In this document: in pieces, positions 38,903 through 47,074 of the stretch
How positions within the stretch are numbered: the first letter of the stretch is position 1
Layout: the number at the start of each line of letters is the position of its first letter
Origin: an uncultured Oribacterium sp.
GTDB taxonomy: Bacteria > Bacillota > Clostridia > Lachnospirales > Lachnospiraceae
Direction: 5' to 3'
Assembly (NCBI GenBank): GCA_946413525.1
Contig: CAMKKZ010000030.1
Coordinates: forward strand, 1 to 49,660
DNA length: 49,660 bases
Translations under genes and position numbers: made by a program
Notes under the pieces: model-generated
What the model saw: only the letters and a program-made list of their open reading frames with translations
Databases searched by the model: none
Told to the model about the DNA's origin: nothing

Positions 38903-39808
38903 TCAGAGGGTATCCAGAGGGATGGACTTCCAGACGGCTTTTCCATCCGATGCGCTTTCCAGTATATTTGTATGGGTAAAGCCGCATTCGATCGCTTTTT
39001 TTATGGCAAGGTCGAAGCAGCCATCCAACAGCTCCTTCTGGTGCGCGTCAGAGTTGATAATGATTTCCCCACCGAATTCCCGGAGGGAGCGCAGCAGCCT
39101 TGTACAGGGATAGGCCTCTTTTTTCCGGCCCCTGTTGACTGCCCCCATGTTCAATTCGAAGGGCAGGCCCCGCTTCACAAGGTATTCCATGGCCTCAAGA
39201 GCCGGGTTCAGATAAGCCGGATCGTCCTCATTCAGGAATTGTCCGCCCTGTTCCGCCGGCATGTCATTAAAACGAGTGACAAGGTCGAAATGACCGATGA
39301 AAGCGGGCTTTTTGTCAAGGCCTTCCCTGCCATAAGCTTTCGCGAGTCTTTCCAGGATGGATGCTTCCAGTTCAAAATAGGCTTTTGCAAGACGGTAGAA
39401 GTCGCCGGAAAAATAAGTCTCGGCGGTCTGTCTGATGATTGCGGCCGAGCCGTCTACGCCGCAAAGATGGCCGTCCAGCGGGGGGAGATCGAGATAGTGG
39501 CTTGAGAGGATGAGATATTGAGGTTCCGGGGTGAAGGCTTTTTCGAAACCGCCCGTTGTGGACATATCTCCGTAAAGGGTATCCAGCTCAATGCCCAGCA
39601 GGATGTCGAGACGATCTTTGTAGCGCTCCTTAAGGGTGAGGACTTCTCCAGCGTACCGGGGATAATCTATCCGGATTTCCGGATCCACGTGGCTGGAGAA
39701 GCCAAGATGACGGAAGTCCAGGGACAGGGCATGTTCGACGATATCGCCGACAGTGTCCGTCCCATCGCAGAAACAACTGTGGGTATGATAATTTGCTTTC
39801 AATGACAT
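38903..39808 (-). CDS. hisK: Histidinol-phosphatase, PHP family
   Basis: HisK removes phosphate from histidinol phosphate, the step not covered by the his operon nearby. It is a PHP-domain metallo-phosphatase: NYHTHSCFCDGTD, FSSHVDP, GIELD, LSSHYLDL, FIGHFD and INSDAH provide the metal ligands in the expected order. I chose the start at 39808 (MSLKANYHTHS), preceded by GGAGGGAG; the upstream in-frame ATG adds 12 basic residues without a better site. The length of 301 residues is slightly above average. It is transcribed against hflX and divergently from pheS. A long plus-strand frame over it is a shadow. Confidence 0.9.
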   Translation of the reverse strand: MSLKANYHTHSCFCDGTDTVGDIVEHALSLDFRHLGFSSHVDPEIRIDYPRYAGEVLTLKERYKDRLDILLGIELDTLYGDMSTTGGFEKAFTPEPQYLILSSHYLDLPPLDGHLCGVDGSAAIIRQTAETYFSGDFYRLAKAYFELEASILERLAKAYGREGLDKKPAFIGHFDLVTRFNDMPAEQGGQFLNEDDPAYLNPALEAMEYLVKRGLPFELNMGAVNRGRKKEAYPCTRLLRSLREFGGEIIINSDAHQKELLDGCFDLAIKKAIECGFTHTNILESASDGKAVWKSIPLDTL

Positions 39809-40017
39809 GCGCTCCCTCCGGTATTTTTTCAATCTGCGGCACATTGGAAAAGAATAGGGTAAGGTATATACGAAAAAGTATATAAGTTAAAACATAATAT
39901 TTAAAATATATAAAGAAAAGTATATAAAGGAAAGTATAACAGAAGCTATCGGCATTCGCAAGGAATTGTCAGGGACGGGAGGGACTGAGCTATCTGAGCT
40001 TTGTCTCCCTATTTTTC

Positions 40018-40046
40018 TTGACTTTTTTGAATAGGGGAAATAAACT
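40018..40046 (+). promoter_or_regulatory. Candidate promoter of pheST
   Basis: TTGACT at 40018-40023, 17-base spacer, TAAACT at 40041-40046. The transcript would carry a leader of about 360 bases including the leader hairpin and the family 1 array. Confidence 0.58.
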
Positions 40047-40071
40047 AATTTGTCACGGCTGGATGGTGGAG

Positions 40072-40142
40072 CCATGTAGCTTGCGATATTGCAGTTGTTG
40101 TCAGGAATTAAAGAAGTCAAAAACCACTTTAAATAGAGGAGG
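40072..40142 (+). promoter_or_regulatory. Leader hairpin element with Shine-Dalgarno site (copy C)
   Basis: CATGTAGC and CGATATTGC boxes precede a stem (40108-40116 with 40124-40132, seven of nine paired, seven-base loop TCAAAAA) and AGAGGAGGG. An ATG follows at 40148 but no convincing gene is attached, which suggests the element was once in front of a gene or moved as a unit. Confidence 0.5.
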
Positions 40143-40216
40143 GCCGGATGGGGGATGTGTTCGGATTTTGCCGGCCATTCGCTCGGCCTGAATCTGCTTG
40201 GACAAGGCGAAGGTTC

Positions 40217-40391
40217 AAGTATGAAAGGGCAAGCCTTTCATACTTCATTTGTGCCGCTGAAGCGACACAAATGGGACTCAACGCCTGCGGCATTAAGTCA
40301 AAGTATGAAAAGCAAGCTTTTCATACTTCATTTGTGCCGCTGGCGCGTCACAAATGGGACTCAACGCCTGCGGCATCAAGTCAAAGTATGA
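40217..40391 (+). repeat. Three-hairpin repeat, family 1 (tandem array before pheS)
   Basis: Two 84-bp units, each with hairpin 1 (40217-40245; 40301-40328), hairpin 2 (40246-40273; 40329-40356) and hairpin 3 (40275-40299; 40358-40382). A partial third hairpin 1 runs straight into the pheS ribosome-binding site. Confidence 0.95.
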
Positions 40392-40410
40392 AGAAGGAGA
40401 ACGGGAGAAG

Positions 40411-41433
40411 ATGGAAAACGCAAGGCTCGAGGAGTTAAGGAAACGTCTGGAGGATAGCCTTGGCAGTGCCGCCAACATGGAGGCTCTGAACGAGATCCGC
40501 GTAAAGTTCCTTGGAAAAAAGGGGGAGATCACCCGCCTTTTGAAATCCATGAAGGATATTTCCGCTAAAGAGCGGCCCAGATTTGGGCAGATGGTTAATG
40601 ATCTCCGGGCAATGGCAGAGGCCGCGCTGGAGAAACAGCAGAAGGAGCTGGAGAAAAAACTTCGCGAAGCGAGGATTCAGTCAGAGGCTATCGATGTTTC
40701 CCTTCCGGCCAGGAGGATGGAGTATGGCCATTCCCACCCCAATACCAGGGCGATGGAAGAGGTGGAACGTATTTTCATCGGCATGGGTTACGAGGTGGTG
40801 GAAGGCCCGGAAATCGAATATGAGGAGAATAATTTCGAAAAGCTGAACATACCTAAGGGGCATCCGGCCAGGGATGAGCAGGATACCTTTTATATCAGCG
40901 GGAACATTCTCTTAAGGACCCAGACATCTTCCGTACAGGCCAGGGTCATGGAGGAAGGGAAGCTGCCGATCAGGATGATTTGCCCAGGCAGGGTCTTCCG
41001 TTCGGACGCGGTGGACGCCACCCATTCCCCGTCCTTTCACCAGATCGAGGGTCTGGTAGTTGACAGGCATGTAACCTTCTCGGACCTGAAGGGGACGCTG
41101 GATGCTTTTGCCAAAGAGCTGTTCGGCCCGGAGACAAAGACAAAGCTCCGCCCTCATCATTTCCCTTTTACCGAGCCTTCTGCCGAGGTGGATGTGAGCT
41201 GCTTTAAATGCGGGGGCAAGGGCTGCCGCTTCTGCAAGGGGGAGGGCTGGATCGAGATCCTGGGCTGTGGCATGGTGCATCCCCACGTCCTTGAAATGTG
41301 CGGCATCGACCCATCGGAATACAGCGGTTTTGCCTTTGGGGTCGGGTTGGAAAGAATAGCCATATTGAAGTATGAAATTGATGACATGCGCCTTCTTTAT
41401 GAGAATGATGTACGATTCCTGAACCAATTTTAA
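40411..41433 (+). CDS. pheS: Phenylalanyl-tRNA synthetase alpha subunit
   Basis: PheS is the catalytic subunit of the heterotetrameric enzyme that charges tRNA-Phe. The N-terminal coiled coil (residues 1-85) is followed by the class II core: GYEVVEGPEIEYEENNF, motif 2 RMICPGRVFRSDAVDATHSPSFHQIEG, a four-Cys cluster CFKCGGKGCRFCKGEGW, and motif 3 FAFGVGLERIAILKY. The ATG at 40411 has AAGGAGAACGGGAG upstream, and 340 residues is normal. The longer frame back to 40354 is repeat sequence. pheT follows 164 bases later. No T-box was recognised in the leader. Confidence 0.96.
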   Translation: MENARLEELRKRLEDSLGSAANMEALNEIRVKFLGKKGEITRLLKSMKDISAKERPRFGQMVNDLRAMAEAALEKQQKELEKKLREARIQSEAIDVSLPARRMEYGHSHPNTRAMEEVERIFIGMGYEVVEGPEIEYEENNFEKLNIPKGHPARDEQDTFYISGNILLRTQTSSVQARVMEEGKLPIRMICPGRVFRSDAVDATHSPSFHQIEGLVVDRHVTFSDLKGTLDAFAKELFGPETKTKLRPHHFPFTEPSAEVDVSCFKCGGKGCRFCKGEGWIEILGCGMVHPHVLEMCGIDPSEYSGFAFGVGLERIAILKYEIDDMRLLYENDVRFLNQF

Positions 41434-41550
41434 GATTAAAAGATTTATAGACAGGGAATGAGGTATTTTCCGGTGTCCATGGGATGCCGGGAAGTAAGAA
41501 GTGAAAATAAAAATAAAGAAGAGCCTTACTGATGCAATAGCGCATTGGTA

Positions 41551-41592
41551 TGTCACTGAATCAGAGTAGCAAAAATCCACTCTGATAAGGAG
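41551..41592 (+). promoter_or_regulatory. Leader hairpin element with Shine-Dalgarno site (copy F, pheT)
   Basis: TCAGAGTAG (41561-41569) pairs with CCACTCTGA (41577-41585) at eight of nine positions around a seven-base A-rich loop. AAGGAGGA follows at once and the pheT ATG is six bases further. Nearly the same 26 bases occur twice inside hisD. Confidence 0.65.
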
Positions 41593-41597
41593 GAATT

Positions 41598-44027
41598 ATG
41601 AATACATCATTCAATTGGCTGCGGGAATATGTTCCGGGACTGGACGTGTCCGCGCGTGAATTCGCGGACGCCATGACGCTGGCGGGCACAAAGGTGGAGA
41701 CATGGACCCGGCTGGACAAGAACCTGGAGAAGATCGTAACGGGGAAGATTTTGCGGATAGAGGCGCATCCGGATGCGGAGAAGCTGGTTGTCTGCCAGGT
41801 GGATACAGGGAACGGCGATCCGGTGCAGATCGTGACAGGCGCGAAAAACATGAAGGAAGGCGATGTCGTGCCCGTCGTGCTTGACGGCGGACGGGTGGCC
41901 GGCGGACACGATGGGGGCCCGATGCCGGAGGAAGGCATTCCTATAAAGGCCGGAAAGCTCCGGGGCGTCCTTTCCAATGGCATGCTCTGCTCAATAGAGG
42001 AACTTGGATCGAGCCGGGAATATTATCCCGAAGCCCCGGAGGAGGGCATTTACATTTTCCCGGAGGGGACGGCTGTCGGGCAGGATGCCGTCGATCTCCT
42101 TGGGCTTCGTGATACGGTGTTCGAATATGAGATCACTTCCAACCGCGTGGACTGCTACAGCGTCCTGGGAATCGCACGGGAGGCGGCGGCCGCTTTCGGG
42201 AAGGAATTCCATGCTCCAAAGGAGAAGGAGTCCGGGAACGGGGAGGATGTCCATGACTACCTTTCGGCGGAGGTGCTGGACGAGGATCTCTGCCCGCGTT
42301 TCACGGCCAGGGTGGTCAAAAATATCCGCTTTGCCCCATCTCCGAAATGGATGCAGCTAAGGCTGGCTTCCGCGGGGATCCGGCCAATCAACAACCTTGT
42401 TGACATTACAAACTATGTCATGCTGGAATATGGCCAGCCCATGCATGCCTATGATTACGACCTGGTGCGCGGCCACAAGATCATTGTGAAAAGGGCACAG
42501 GATGGGGAGATCTTTGAAACGCTGGATCAGCAGGAGAGAAAGCTGGATCATACGGTCCTGACCATCTGCGACGCGGAGGGGGCCATCGGCATTGCCGGCA
42601 TCATGGGCGGGCAGAATTCAAAGATTACCGATAATGTCAAGACCATGGTTTTCGAGGCAGCCTGCTTTGATGGTGCTAATGTCCGGATTTCGGCAAAGAA
42701 GATCGGCGACAGGACCGACGCGTCCTCCTATTTTGAAAAGGGCCTTGATCCGAACCTTGCGGAAAGGGCGGTAAACCGGGCCTGTGAACTGGTGGAAGAG
42801 CTTTCGGCCGGAGAAGTGGTGGGCGGAATTGTCGATGTCTATCCACGGAAACGCGAGGCTTCCGTCGTGAAATGCACGGTTTCCGAGATCAACGGCCTCC
42901 TGGGCACTGAGCTGTCCGGAGAGGAGATGAAGGAAATCCTGGAAAGAGTGGAGCTGTCCACGGAGCTTCGGGATGGAGAGCTGACCGTGACCGCACCCAC
43001 CTTCCGGCAGGATATGCACAGGATGTGCGATGTGGCTGAGGAGGTCGCCAGGTTTTACGGTTATGACAAGATCCCTTCCACGCTGCCATCGGGCTATGCT
43101 GCCGGCGGACTTGCCCCGGACCTCCTTGTCAATGAGCGGGCGCGGCATCTGGCGGAGGCGCTGGGCTATTCCCAGGCTTATATGTATTCCTTCGAGTCGC
43201 CGAAGGCCTGTGACAGGCTGCTTCTTCCCGGAGACGCGCCGGAGCGGAGGCAGGTCAGGATTTCCAACCCTCTGGGCGAGGATTTTTCCGTTATGCGCAC
43301 CCTCAGTATGAACGGCATGCTGACAGCGCTGTCAACGAATTATAACCGGAGGAACAAGGAAGCCCGGCTTTATGAAATTGCCAATATTTATATACCGGGC
43401 GAACTCCCGCTGAAGGAGCTTCCGGATGAGCGCATGCAGTTGACGCTGGGATTTTTTGGGGAAGGGGACTTCTTCACGCTAAAGGGAGATGTGGAGACCA
43501 TCCTTCGGAAGCTTGGCTTGAAGGGCCGTTTCCATTATGACGGAAAGGGCTGCGGCCGGAGCTTTCTGCATCCGGGACGTAGGGCGGATATTCTCTATGA
43601 TGGAAAGGTCCTGGGTTATCTTGGGGAAATCCATCCCGAGGTGGCGGAGGAATATTCCATTGGAACGAGGGCCTATGCGGCCGTGCTGGACATGCCGGTG
43701 ATTTATCCATTGGCGAATGACGCGGTCAAATATGAGCCGTTGGGACGATTCCCGGCGGTAAGCCGCGATTTTTCCATGCTGGTTCCGGTCAATGTCACAT
43801 CGGGGGAGATTGAGGATATTCTGGTGCAGCGCTCGGGACGCCTTCTTGAGGACGTGAGGCTTTTTGATATTTATGAAGGGGCGCAGATTCTCACCGGATT
43901 CAAATCCATGGCTTATACGGTCGTTCTCCGGTCCAAAGACCACACGTTGACGGATGATGAGATCAACAGTACGGTTCGGAAGATCCTGAACGGTCTGGAA
44001 GGTCTGGGAATAACGCTTCGGAGCTGA
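41598..44027 (+). CDS. pheT: Phenylalanyl-tRNA synthetase beta subunit
   Basis: PheT binds tRNA-Phe and carries the editing site; with PheS it forms the alpha2-beta2 enzyme. Domains in order: N-terminal tRNA-binding OB fold (about 40-155, KVETWTRLDKNLEKIVTGKI, then HPDAEKLVVCQVD), the B3/B4 editing domain (RPINNLVDITNYVMLEYGQPMHA), B5 (about 400-480), the catalytic-like core (SNPLGEDFSVMRTLSMNGML), and the C-terminal FDX-ACB anticodon-binding domain (RFPAVSRDFSMLVP, SKDHTLTDDEINS). The length of 809 residues is normal. The start has AAGGAGG as part of the leader hairpin element. A 38-bp repeat array lies immediately downstream. Confidence 0.97.
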   Translation: MNTSFNWLREYVPGLDVSAREFADAMTLAGTKVETWTRLDKNLEKIVTGKILRIEAHPDAEKLVVCQVDTGNGDPVQIVTGAKNMKEGDVVPVVLDGGRVAGGHDGGPMPEEGIPIKAGKLRGVLSNGMLCSIEELGSSREYYPEAPEEGIYIFPEGTAVGQDAVDLLGLRDTVFEYEITSNRVDCYSVLGIAREAAAAFGKEFHAPKEKESGNGEDVHDYLSAEVLDEDLCPRFTARVVKNIRFAPSPKWMQLRLASAGIRPINNLVDITNYVMLEYGQPMHAYDYDLVRGHKIIVKRAQDGEIFETLDQQERKLDHTVLTICDAEGAIGIAGIMGGQNSKITDNVKTMVFEAACFDGANVRISAKKIGDRTDASSYFEKGLDPNLAERAVNRACELVEELSAGEVVGGIVDVYPRKREASVVKCTVSEINGLLGTELSGEEMKEILERVELSTELRDGELTVTAPTFRQDMHRMCDVAEEVARFYGYDKIPSTLPSGYAAGGLAPDLLVNERARHLAEALGYSQAYMYSFESPKACDRLLLPGDAPERRQVRISNPLGEDFSVMRTLSMNGMLTALSTNYNRRNKEARLYEIANIYIPGELPLKELPDERMQLTLGFFGEGDFFTLKGDVETILRKLGLKGRFHYDGKGCGRSFLHPGRRADILYDGKVLGYLGEIHPEVAEEYSIGTRAYAAVLDMPVIYPLANDAVKYEPLGRFPAVSRDFSMLVPVNVTSGEIEDILVQRSGRLLEDVRLFDIYEGAQILTGFKSMAYTVVLRSKDHTLTDDEINSTVRKILNGLEGLGITLRS

Positions 44028-44062
44028 GCATGCGGGCGGAAAAAGCCAAATATCCGCTTGAC

Positions 44063-44275
44063 CCTGGCATAGGGCAGGCGAAAACGGATACCCGGGTGGT
44101 CAGGGCATAGGGCGGCCGGAGCCGGACAGCCGGGTAGTCCGGGCATAGGGCGGCCGGGACCGACAGCCGGGCAGTCCGGGCATAGGGCGGCCGGAGCCGG
44201 ACAGCCGGGCAGTCCGGGCATAGGGCAGCAGGAGCCGGACAGCCGGGTAGTCCGGGCATAGGGCAGCCGGGCGAC
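44063..44275 (+). repeat. 38-bp GC-rich direct repeats after pheT
   Basis: GGCATAGGGC recurs at about 44066, 44104, 44142, 44179, 44217 and 44255, steps of 37 or 38 bases. The intervening bases (GGCCGGAGCCGGACAGCC type) are well conserved in the middle four units. There are no spacers, so it is not a CRISPR array. The remaining bases of the pheT-dusB gap hold no gene. Confidence 0.9.
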
Positions 44276-44343
44276 CCGCTCATAACGCGGCGAAGAGTGA
44301 AAGTGATAGACGGCTTTTGAAGCCGGGAAGGCGGGAAGAGAGA

Positions 44344-45300
44344 TTGACGCTGAAGATTGGAAACCTTGTCCTTCAGGGAAATGTCATCCTTGCCCCCATG
44401 GCCGGGGTGACAGACCTCCCCTTCCGGATTTTGTGCAGGGAATACGGAGCCTCTTTTGCCTGTACAGAGATGGTCAGCGCAAAGGCAATCGTTTACCATA
44501 ATAAGAGGACGGAGGAACTGATGGAAACGGGGGCGGGGGATGAGCCGCTCGCGGTTCAGCTCTTTGGCAGCGATCCGGATATCATGGCGGAAGCTGCCTG
44601 CATGGTGGAAGAAAATTTTGCGGTGATTGATGTGAATATGGGCTGTCCTGTTCCCAAAATTGTAAAGAATGGAGAAGGCTCCTGTCTGATGACGAGGCCT
44701 GAGCTTGCCGCCAGGATCCTCCGCGCCATGGTGAAGAGCTGCGGGAAGCCTGTGACTGTGAAGTTCAGAAAGGGCTTTAGGGAGGATTCCGTCAATGCCG
44801 TGGAATTTGCCAGGATGGCGGAGGATGCGGGGGTGGCTGCGCTGACAATACACGGCAGGACCCGGGAGCAGTATTACAGCGGAAAGGCGGACTGGAACAT
44901 TATCAAAAAAGTAAAGGATGCGGTTTCCATCCCGGTTTTCGGAAACGGCGATGTTTTCTCCCCGGAGGACGGCAGGAGGATGCTGGAGGAAACGGGCGTG
45001 GACGGCATCGCCCTCGCGCGCGGCGTAAAAGGGAATCCCTGGCTTTTGAAGCAGATCATTCACTATCTTTCCACAGGGGAATTGCTTCCGCCCCCCTGCC
45101 TTGAGGAACGTAAGGCAGTCATGCGGCGGCATATGAAGCTGATGGAGGATCATAAAGGCGCATATATAGCGACGCTTGAAATGAGGAAGCACCTTTCCTG
45201 GTATACTGCCGGTCTGCCGGGGAGCAGCCGGCTGAGAGACGAGTTGAATCATGCCGCGACATTGGAGGAGCTTCGACAGATTATAGACAGCTTGGAATAA
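44344..45300 (+). CDS. dusB: tRNA-dihydrouridine synthase
   Basis: Dus enzymes reduce uridines in the tRNA D loop with FMN and NADPH. The start LTLKIGNLVLQGNVILAPMAG and the segments GVTDLPFRILCREYGA, DVNMGCPVPKIVKNGEGS (the catalytic Cys), VKFRKGF, HGRTREQYYSGKADW and GNGDVFS are diagnostic of the DusB group. I prefer TTG at 44344 (GGGAAGAGAGA just upstream) because it gives the family's normal start; the TTG at 44317 would add nine basic residues. It is 318 residues long. The stop lies in the loop of a perfect ACAGCTT/AAGCTGT hairpin. Confidence 0.92.
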   Translation: MTLKIGNLVLQGNVILAPMAGVTDLPFRILCREYGASFACTEMVSAKAIVYHNKRTEELMETGAGDEPLAVQLFGSDPDIMAEAACMVEENFAVIDVNMGCPVPKIVKNGEGSCLMTRPELAARILRAMVKSCGKPVTVKFRKGFREDSVNAVEFARMAEDAGVAALTIHGRTREQYYSGKADWNIIKKVKDAVSIPVFGNGDVFSPEDGRRMLEETGVDGIALARGVKGNPWLLKQIIHYLSTGELLPPPCLEERKAVMRRHMKLMEDHKGAYIATLEMRKHLSWYTAGLPGSSRLRDELNHAATLEELRQIIDSLE

Positions 45301-45371
45301 GCTGTATAGATCGTGATACCGCGGTTATTAGTCTGCAATTAAAATGGCTAAAAAACTATTTTAATAGAGGA
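45300..45371 (+). promoter_or_regulatory. Leader hairpin element with Shine-Dalgarno site (copy B, hemW)
   Basis: TGTATAG and CGTGATACCGCGG boxes precede a nine-base stem (45339-45347 with 45356-45364, all paired, one G-T), an A-rich loop, and AGAGGAGG. The GTG start of hemW is seven bases further. This is the best-formed copy. Confidence 0.62.
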
Positions 45372-45378
45372 GGCCACT

Positions 45379-47022
45379 GTGAAGGAAGGACTGGAGTTAT
45401 ACATTCATATTCCGTTTTGTGAAAAAAAGTGCAACTATTGTGATTTCCTGTCTTTTGCCACGGGCGGCAAGGAGTCTTCTCTTGAGCTAATGGCATCTTA
45501 TATACGACAGCTTTGCGCGGAGATTTCGACCGTCTCCAAAAGGAATGCTGCATCTCTTTTCACGATTCCGGCAGAAGATTCCGATGCAGGGAAGTCCGCG
45601 TCGGATTATGAAAAGGCGTATTTGGACGGATTTGCCCAGGGACCGGGCGCGGGCCTGCCACATGGCATAGGTTCGCCTTTGAGGGCCGGAGCTTCCAGCG
45701 AGGTGAGTCAGGAATGGGAAACAGAGCTTTCGCATCCTTCGGATATGGTAAATGAAGCTGCTTCGATTACCGTGCCTTCCGGGGCTCAGGTTTCCCAGGA
45801 ATCATTTGGGGAGGAAGCCATGCCCGGCTCACAGGCGGCGCTTGCGCAGGGCAAAATTGCCGGGGGAAACGCTTCCGGCTCCATGGAAGCGGGTGCTGCT
45901 TCCGGTTCACAGGGGGCGTCCCCTGGCTCAGGAAAAGAGGGAACGGAGGCGGCATCCGGCGCGATAAAGGATGCCGGTTTGTCTCAATCAGCTCACGCAA
46001 TTTCCGGGATTGTCGGCGACATACCGGTTTCCAGTGTATTCATCGGTGGAGGGACGCCGTCCCTTCTGTCTGAGGAGATGATTTCCTCCCTGCTCCGTTC
46101 TGTCAGGGAAAACTTCCGAATCCTTCCGGACGCCGAAATAACAATGGAATGCAATCCCGCCTCAGCCATCCAGGAGAGGCTTGCCGCTGCCAGGGAGGGA
46201 GGAGTGAACCGCCTTTCCATAGGATTGCAGTCAGTGCTTAATTCCGAACTGCATGAGCTGGGAAGAGTGCATATTTTCGGGGATTTCCTGAAAATGTATC
46301 AGATTGCCCGAATGGAAGGCTTCAATAACATTAATATCGATTTGATGAACGGCATTCCGGGACAGACGGATTCTACATGGAAAAAGACTTTAAAAAATGT
46401 CATCATGCTGAAGCCGGAGCATCTGTCCATTTACAATCTGATCGTGGAGGAAAGGACCCCGTTTTTTGAAAGACAGAAAAACGGCCGGTTGGTATTGCCC
46501 GATGAGGAGACCATGGCCGAAATTGATGCCTTGACGAAGAGCATTACGGAGCGGAGCGGCTATCTTCGTTACGAGGTGAGCAATTACGCGCGGAAGGGGT
46601 ATGAATGCCGGCATAACCTTGGCTACTGGTCAGGAATTCCTTATATCGGCTTTGGCCTTGGCGCATCGTCGTATCTTGGCGATGTCCGTTTTTCGAATAT
46701 CTCAAACCTTAATGATTATCTGAGCCTTGACATGGCGGAAGAGGCCGGAAGCGGTTTCCGGACATTAAGGAAGGACATTATGAGGCTGTCCAGGAAGAAC
46801 AGGATGGAAGAATTCATGTTCCTGGGTCTCAGGAAAACCGAAGGCATTTCCGAGCAGGACTTTCAGGAGAATTTCTCGGTGGATGTCGCGGACATATACG
46901 GTGAGAGTTTGCGGCGCTTTGTGAAGGACGGGCTCATGCTGCATGACCGAGGGCATTACCGCTTTACCGAGCGGGGGATGGATGTCAGCAATATCCTGCT
47001 CGCCGAATTCCTGCAGGAATGA
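45379..47022 (+). CDS. hemW: Coproporphyrinogen-oxidase-like radical SAM protein HemW, with a long insert
   Basis: HemW-type proteins are radical SAM enzymes now regarded as haem chaperones rather than coproporphyrinogen oxidases. The cluster motif is CEKKCNYC (Cys14, 18, 21) after YIHIPF. Later motifs are VFIGGGTPSLL, EITMECNPAS, GVNRLSIGLQS, NINIDLMNGIPGQT, HLSIYNLIVEERTPF and the C-terminal HemN-like domain. Usual members have about 380 residues; this one has 547. The excess, about residues 55-208, is a low-complexity Ala/Gly/Ser/Glu-rich stretch placed between the first helix and the GGGTPS strand. The GTG start has an AGAGGAGG site. Whether a haem pathway exists is not shown here. Confidence 0.9.
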   Translation: MKEGLELYIHIPFCEKKCNYCDFLSFATGGKESSLELMASYIRQLCAEISTVSKRNAASLFTIPAEDSDAGKSASDYEKAYLDGFAQGPGAGLPHGIGSPLRAGASSEVSQEWETELSHPSDMVNEAASITVPSGAQVSQESFGEEAMPGSQAALAQGKIAGGNASGSMEAGAASGSQGASPGSGKEGTEAASGAIKDAGLSQSAHAISGIVGDIPVSSVFIGGGTPSLLSEEMISSLLRSVRENFRILPDAEITMECNPASAIQERLAAAREGGVNRLSIGLQSVLNSELHELGRVHIFGDFLKMYQIARMEGFNNINIDLMNGIPGQTDSTWKKTLKNVIMLKPEHLSIYNLIVEERTPFFERQKNGRLVLPDEETMAEIDALTKSITERSGYLRYEVSNYARKGYECRHNLGYWSGIPYIGFGLGASSYLGDVRFSNISNLNDYLSLDMAEEAGSGFRTLRKDIMRLSRKNRMEEFMFLGLRKTEGISEQDFQENFSVDVADIYGESLRRFVKDGLMLHDRGHYRFTERGMDVSNILLAEFLQE

Positions 47023-47074
47023 AGAAAGGGAGTCTTCAAAGAGGAAGTGTCAAAGGATATTGTGGGTTTTTCCT

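Larger units (their letters stand above)
39809..40410 (+). other. 602-base gene-free stretch between hisK and pheS
   Basis: It contains AT-rich sequence with repeated AAAGTATATAA pieces near 39870-39940, a pheS promoter candidate, a leader hairpin element ending in AGAGGAGGG, and the family 1 repeat array. An open frame at 40148-40438 begins at the leader's ribosome-binding site but reads through the repeat array, so I do not count it as a gene. Confidence 0.55.

Noticed and set aside
38774..39505. 243-codon plus-strand frame
   Set aside because: It is the antisense shadow of hisK, whose PHP metal-binding motifs identify the real frame on the minus strand.
40148..40438. 96-codon frame after the leader element upstream of pheS
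   Set aside because: It has a good ribosome-binding site but reads through the family 1 repeat array and overlaps the pheS start. The protein repeats the array and shows no family features.
44063..44275. CRISPR array
   Set aside because: The 38-base units are contiguous, with no unique spacers, and no cas genes are present.
45300..45371. T-box riboswitch in the hemW leader, suggested by GTGATACCGCGG
   Set aside because: The bases resemble the T-box GGTGGNACCGCG core, but there is no specifier stem, no terminator/antiterminator pair and no amino-acid gene. Sister copies lose the core while keeping the hairpin.
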